This document shows positions 59,190 to 64,000 of a stretch of 64,000 bases of DNA, piece by piece (the first letter of the stretch is position 1; every line of letters begins with the position of its first letter). The notes below the pieces were generated by a model. It did not search any database. It was not told the origin of the DNA and saw only the letters and a list, made by a program, of their open reading frames with translations. Where the stretch lies: contig JAJKFL010000014.1 of assembly GCA_021186555.1 (NCBI GenBank), forward strand, positions 19,853,533 through 19,917,532. The letters run 5' to 3'. A program made the translations under genes and the position numbers. Source of the DNA: Reticulitermes speratus (lineage: Eukaryota; Arthropoda; Insecta; Blattodea; Rhinotermitidae).

Positions 59190-62100
59190 CTAAACAACAC
59201 ATTTTCAGTTCATGATTTCCATATGAGCGATAATCAACTTATTCTTTTAAGATACCTCAACATTATGACAATAAAATGGAATAAAAATACACTCAGTTAA
59301 TATTCCATAATACTCAAGAGGTACAGATAAGCAACTCAATGTTAATCTGTGGAAACGTGTTGCTGGAAATGATGTCACATTCTGATTGTGCTGCCATCAA
59401 TTTCCACACATGCATTTCATGCAGTGCAATGCAACATCATAGTGTGTGTTGTGTTATCTGCAGTAAGAATAAGCATGGGTTTTCAATAAAGTGTGCTGTG
59501 ACTGTAACCATTTTCCTTTAAATTCAGTAACTTGTGTGCAAAATTTATAGTATTTTTGTGTTTACTTCAAATTGCTTATATGTGTACAGCTATTGTCATT
59601 TACAGCCATGGCTACTACATCAAAAACTGTCATAGAATATAAGCTGCTCTCAATTTAAGCAGAGTTGGATATTATAACATGGTGAATGATATTTAGCATT
59701 TTCCTCATGAAAATAATAACTTCAGATTTCTGCGTCAACATAGAATACAAGACAGTACTCAGTCTACAAGTGAAAATGTGAGCCAGGGAAAGCTGAAAAT
59801 AGCAAAATATGGTAAGGTAGAATTGGTATTTATGGAATATTTCTGGCAAGAAAGGATTCTTCATCTACCAACTCTGCTTGTAAAAAACCTTGTGTGTTCA
59901 GAATGTGTCAAAAACACTAAAGAAGGTAAGATGTAAAATGTGATTTGATGGTGAAAATGTAACCCTTAATGCAGAATTTATATGGAATAATAATCTAGTA
60001 AAGGGAAAGTCAACATGAGCACAAAATTACAAAATAATGTGGTTTTCAGGCTTACTCTTTTAAGATATTTTCCTGGTTAATAAGCAAAATTCATTGAATT
60101 TTTTCAGAAATGTTATAAGAGGGTTTCAATGTATCAACAATATTATGTCAATGAGATGGTTACCTAACATCACCGATCACTGTACAAATCACTCCCAAGT
60201 GCCATTCTATTTCATGTCAGTTACACAAGTATGAAGAATGACTGGAAAGTAAGAGGGCTAATGAACTCTATTAAATATATATTTACATAAAATTGATATA
60301 TACTATGCATACTCTCCTTCTGTCACAATGCACTTCTTTTCCAGGTCCCTAAAGGCAAAAAAGCTCTGTGCATTTTGTACTAATGGGGTGCTATGACAAG
60401 ATAAAGTTTCATTTTCAAATCAACAGATGAAAATTAGGAATCATCATGAGTCTTAGACTCACCTAGATTGGTATAATAAATAGCATTCTTCATATCTAAA
60501 CCAACTGCCTCCATAAAATGCTTTTCTGCTTCAGCAAAGCGGCCAGCTTTGCCCAGAGTATTGGCGAGATTAAAATGAAGTGAAGGTTCTTGTGGAAGAA
60601 TGGTCAGTGCTTCCTGTGCAACGCTCTCTGCTTTATCCATCTGCCCTATTCATAATAATAACATACTCAAAAGAGAACTGTAATTAAGTGATGAGACATA
60701 CTTGTACAACCTAGCTTCCTTAAAAAGTTGTTATCCAAAAGCAATTTGTAAGAATACAAATAACATGGGACATGCAATCCAGAATGATTGTAATGAACTG
60801 CAGTACTATTGGCAATGAGACTGTCTGATGTGGCAAAGTCAGCTAACCTCATGCCATTAACTGCTTTTAAACTCTCATTCCATCTTATTCATTTAAAATT
60901 ATCCTCCAGCAGAACTTCAGCACAGAGATCACCTAACATAACTTTTATGTAGTATGCATAAATATACATGTACATTATCATTATGCATGAAAGTCTTTGC
61001 TTTGGTTGTCTCTTTATCAGTCAAACTCTACTCATTCAACATTTAAAATATAATTGAAATGCTAGTTCCCAATATATGATTACTGTTTTATACTTCCAGA
61101 GTGCCAGTTTCATGATCATCATCCTAACAGAATCTAACCTCCTGCAGTCCTATACTAGTATAACTTCAGCAAGCAGTGACTCGAAAGCTTAAGTCCTAAA
61201 AATTCCTAACACTCCAAGCACATATACACATCCCTGTAATTCTACATTCTTCATATCAAAAGATGTACACTTGTGAAACCTCTGTGTATGTTTACCCCAC
61301 CTCCAAATAGCACCTCTGTAAGTACATGTAATTTATGTTTCCTAAAATAAAAATGATAGATACTCACACACAATAAGATATACATACACGTACATGCACA
61401 CATATACACGTAAACACACATATATGCGGACATTATATATATACTGAACACATCCATACATCACTTGCATTTCTTTTAAAATGAAATGCACAGAACTAAT
61501 GGAACCATTTATTATAACAACTTCATAAATATATATTTAAAGCGTAGGGGGAGGGGAAAGTGGGGATCTTAAGTGCCCATTTTTCCACAGAGTGTTTTCT
61601 TAAACTACACTGTACTTAAAAAAAACCTATGCTTCTATCTTCCATAACATTACAGGCAGGTCTCATTTTACACAATTTCGTTTTGCACGATTTTGCTTTA
61701 ACGTGATTTGGCATAGACTATCCGTGGCCACACTTATCTTCTGTAGGAGGCTAGCAGAAAGTGATGTCACTGTCACGCCAAGAGTCACGTGTTGGGATTT
61801 GCATCAGAAATAAATAAGTATATTGTATAGAAATGTATGTGTACTGTATAGAAATGTATTTATACTGTACATACAGTACATATATACTCTACAGGTCCGT
61901 TATGTCCACTAGTGGTTTAGTCATACACTATATAGGAAGAGGTTGTCAGTTCCCTAACCCCCAGGAAATACACTGTTTTAAATGGAAATTTTGCGTTCGA
62001 TTTGCGCGACTTTTTCAGAAACGTAGCCCTGTCGTAAAATGAGAATTGTCTGTACTTTGTACTCAACCTCTTAACTGACATAAAAAACTGAGAGCACTTT

Positions 62101-62898
62101 AAGATACAAAACTTTCATTTCTTTTGTTTCCAGATATTCAAAAGTTAACATGTCACAAGTTACATATATGCCTGTACATACCTTGATTTTCTTAAAAAAC
62201 AAAAAACCATTAAATTCAAGAGTACACTTCAACAAAGGCTTACAGTTAAACAAAATGTGACTCATGAGTATAAGATAGTTCATCCTCATCTTGATTCGCT
62301 GACTTCTACATCAAGGGGGGGGATTGTTAGAATACATAAATACACAAAAAAAATTACATAACATGTCCTGCAACATTCCACTCTGAGAATAAAAAATTAC
62401 GGTGACCATTTCATAACACAGAAACACGAAAATCTTTCCCTTATAAACAGTAACATATACAGTAGAACTCTGCTAAGAAGTCTTTCAAGGGACCAGAGGA
62501 TTAGGGACTCCTTAAGCCGGAAGACTTATTAAGAGGGAAACTTATTAAAAGCAATAGGATTTCGGGACTTTAAAAATCAGACTTCTTACAGGGGAAAACT
62601 TCTTATGCGGGGACTTCTTATCCGGGTTCTACTGTAAGTACTTTTCTGTGCAAGTCAATCATGCTGTGTTAATTTTACGTGACAACTTGAAATTCAGTGT
62701 TTTATTAATAACAAATTTTATAATGTTATTCATAATGTGTCAACTTTCATAAACTACAGAAAGCTGTCAGATATGAAACATACCAATACTGTCAAGCATG
62801 ATGATCAAGTTGCTCCAGGCAACAGTATGAGTTGGTTTTAAGGTTGTGGCATTTCTCCATGCTCTGTATGCATCACCATACCGTTGTTGCTCTAAGTA
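59044..62898 (-). CDS. TMTC4: TMTC4-like protein, C-terminal TPR part (partial, three exons)
   Basis: Join on the minus strand: 62898-62784, 60645-60463, 59189-59044; 444 nt, 147 residues plus TGA (59046-59044). Phases agree and introns are GT-AG. The protein is a run of tetratricopeptide repeats: RYGDAYRAWRNATTLKP, AWSNLIIMLDSIGQMDKAES, LHFNLANTLGKAGRFAEAEK and YYTNLGVLYHRWKKYDKAER. The order and the blocks LxNxLGK and NLxVLYHRW match the C-terminus of vertebrate TMTC4 better than other TMTC proteins, as recalled. TMTC1-4 are multi-pass ER proteins implicated in O-mannosylation of cadherins; the TPRs face the ER lumen. The transmembrane half and the promoter must lie to the right of the window; no earlier exon was found in 62,900-64,000. 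Confidence 0.88.
60463..60645 (-). CDS. TMTC4: TMTC4-like exon (second from last)
   Basis: 183 nt, phase 1 in and phase 1 out; acceptor ATGAATAG, donor GTGAGTC. It encodes QMDKAESVAQEALTILPQEP, then FNLANTLGKAGRFAEAEKHF and YYTNLG, i.e. two TPR motifs. The internal ATG that starts the open frame is not an initiator. Confidence 0.9.
61653..62052. mobile_element. pogo/Tigger-like MITE in TMTC4-like intron (400 bp)
   Basis: Termini CAGGCAGGTCTCATTTTAC and, inverted, CAGACAATTCTCATTTTAC, flanked by TA on both sides (61,651-61,652 and 62,053-62,054). The TA duplication and CAG ends fit pogo/Tigger elements of the Tc1/mariner superfamily. No coding region. Confidence 0.78.
62460..62634. mobile_element. 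pogo/Tigger-like MITE in TMTC4-like intron (175 bp)
   Basis: Termini CAGTAGAACTCTGCTAAGAA and, inverted, CAGTAGAACCCGGATAAGAA, flanked by TA (62,458-62,459 and 62,635-62,636). The ends are almost identical, so this copy looks younger than the 61.65 kb one. Confidence 0.85.
62784..62898 (-). CDS. TMTC4: TMTC4-like exon (third from last)
   Basis: 115 nt, phase 0 in and phase 1 out; acceptor TTGTAACAG, donor GTATG. It encodes YLEQQRYGDAYRAWRNATT followed by HTVAWSNLIIMLDSI. Confidence 0.87.
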
Positions 62899-62899
62899 C

Positions 62900-64000
62900 T
62901 GTTACAACAAACAAAAAAACATCTTCATCTATTTCACATACTTTGTTTTAATATAGCTGTATACAGCAAAATAACAAGGTCATACCTAAGTCTGTAACTT
63001 ACATATGTAAAATGATCATACACAAGTCTAAAACAAACTGTCTATAGATCTAGCAGAGCCAAAACATGAAAAACAAAAAAGAAAATAAAAAGACTAGAAC
63101 AGATCTGAGGTTTGTATATCCATCAAGGTTGATATTGTGATCTGCTGGGCTATGAAACTGGTACAGAGCCACCAGCCTACAGTGTCATACTGTGGATCAC
63201 AACATATATTGGCAGAAATTTCAGACTATGACAAATGATACTTTGCAATACTTACATCTGCAAGCTCTACACCATTTATCAGTATTTCTTATGGCTACAA
63301 ACAGGTTCTGTAATTTTAGCACTAAAATACCTTGGTACACAGCCCTTCTATAATGATCTATTCATACAACTAACATGAATTCATGACACTGTCTCCTCTC
63401 ATTATAATCTCAGTTTGTTTTTGATGAGATCCAAACTGCAACTTCCAACACTTGTTACATACAGATAACATCAGGAGACCACAACTACTACGCGGCCCTT
63501 AGGATTTGTAAGTTTTCTGTAAATAAGAATATTTAGAAGTCACTAAAATATTCTAATCAGGGTTCTGTGATGATGTGTTTGCCATGTTCAGTGAGCAAAA
63601 AATAAAACAAAAACAACTCTCTTAATATAGTTGCATTACATTTTTTCTTTCAAACTTCCTACCAAGTACGCCCATACCTCATCCAAAGCAACTTAAGGAT
63701 AAGACTAGACTCTCTGGCAACGCAAGTGGCTCTAGATAAGAGGTGAGTGAACTATGGCCTACAAGAACTTTCTCTGGTCCCTGGAGATACTGTGAAAATT
63801 TAACCTACGATATGAGTTACTAAACTTACATCACTAGTCTTTTAAACTCTCGAGTAGTGTAGCAGTGCTTCTCGCCATACAAATACACAAAGCTCAGAAG
63901 TTTATTGCATGTAATTTCTGCTGATATAAACATCTATTCTAATCACTTTTTTCCAACAGTATTCCTGAAGTACAGTGGATTACTAAGTTATGCCACACTG
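62900..64000. other. TMTC4-like intron, right end of window
   Basis: No further TPR exon found. A donor-like GTAAGT at about 63,256 (minus) follows a short open stretch without TPR character. Confidence 0.4.

Noticed and set aside
63725..63775. hAT terminus (GTGAGTGAACTATGGCCTAC, like GGGTGGGCAAACTATGGCCC)
   Set aside because: Similarity is short, and no second terminus or octamer duplication was found.

Overview
The window looks like nuclear DNA from an insect with a large, transposon-rich genome. A cockroach or termite (Blattodea) is my best guess, Periplaneta-like, judged from the style of the non-LTR reverse transcriptases, the tRNA-derived SINEs and the fold-back MITEs; this is inference. 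There are GT-AG introns, protein exons of 46-251 bp and many short repeats, and nothing bacterial.

Only two protein genes could be recognised, both on the minus strand. (1) A flavin monoamine oxidase (MAO-A/B type) lies at 32,046-44,066 in nine coding exons. All junction phases agree, the total is 1,554 nt (517 residues plus stop), and the flavin-cysteine, aromatic cage, active-site lysine and C-terminal membrane anchor are all visible. The phase-compatible form of exon 3 contains one in-frame TGA (codon 113). (2) The 3' end of a TMTC4-like gene (ER membrane protein with TPR repeats) lies at 59,044-62,898 as three exons; its 5' part is to the right of the window. A few splice-flanked open segments at 52.7 and 56.8-57.4 kb could be exons of an unidentified minus-strand gene.

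The rest is repeats. 1-22.6 kb: CpG-rich, gene-poor, with fold-back MITEs, tRNA-like SINEs, hAT-type MITEs and RTE-type retroelement tails. 22.6-32 kb: a CpG-dense promoter-like patch, two jockey-like retroelement remnants, two RTE-like remnants and a long inverted repeat. 32-44 kb: the MAO gene, its introns carrying a jockey-like element, a Tc1/mariner-type transposase remnant, SINE and RTE fragments, MITEs and an insertion with a 15-bp target duplication. 45-50.7 kb: a CpG-rich island with SINEs, a perfect 28-bp hairpin and a piggyBac transposase remnant. 50.7-64 kb: CpG-poor, with a long fold-back element and the TMTC4-like gene, whose intron holds two TA-flanked pogo/Tigger-like MITEs.

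CpG content is strikingly mosaic: low over and around the two genes, high elsewhere. In insects this pattern usually marks germline gene-body methylation, so the low-CpG blocks probably trace transcription units. I found no clearly novel multi-gene system. The most notable items are the lone TGA in an otherwise intact MAO gene, the CpG mosaic with unassigned promoter-like patches, and several unusually clean inverted repeats.
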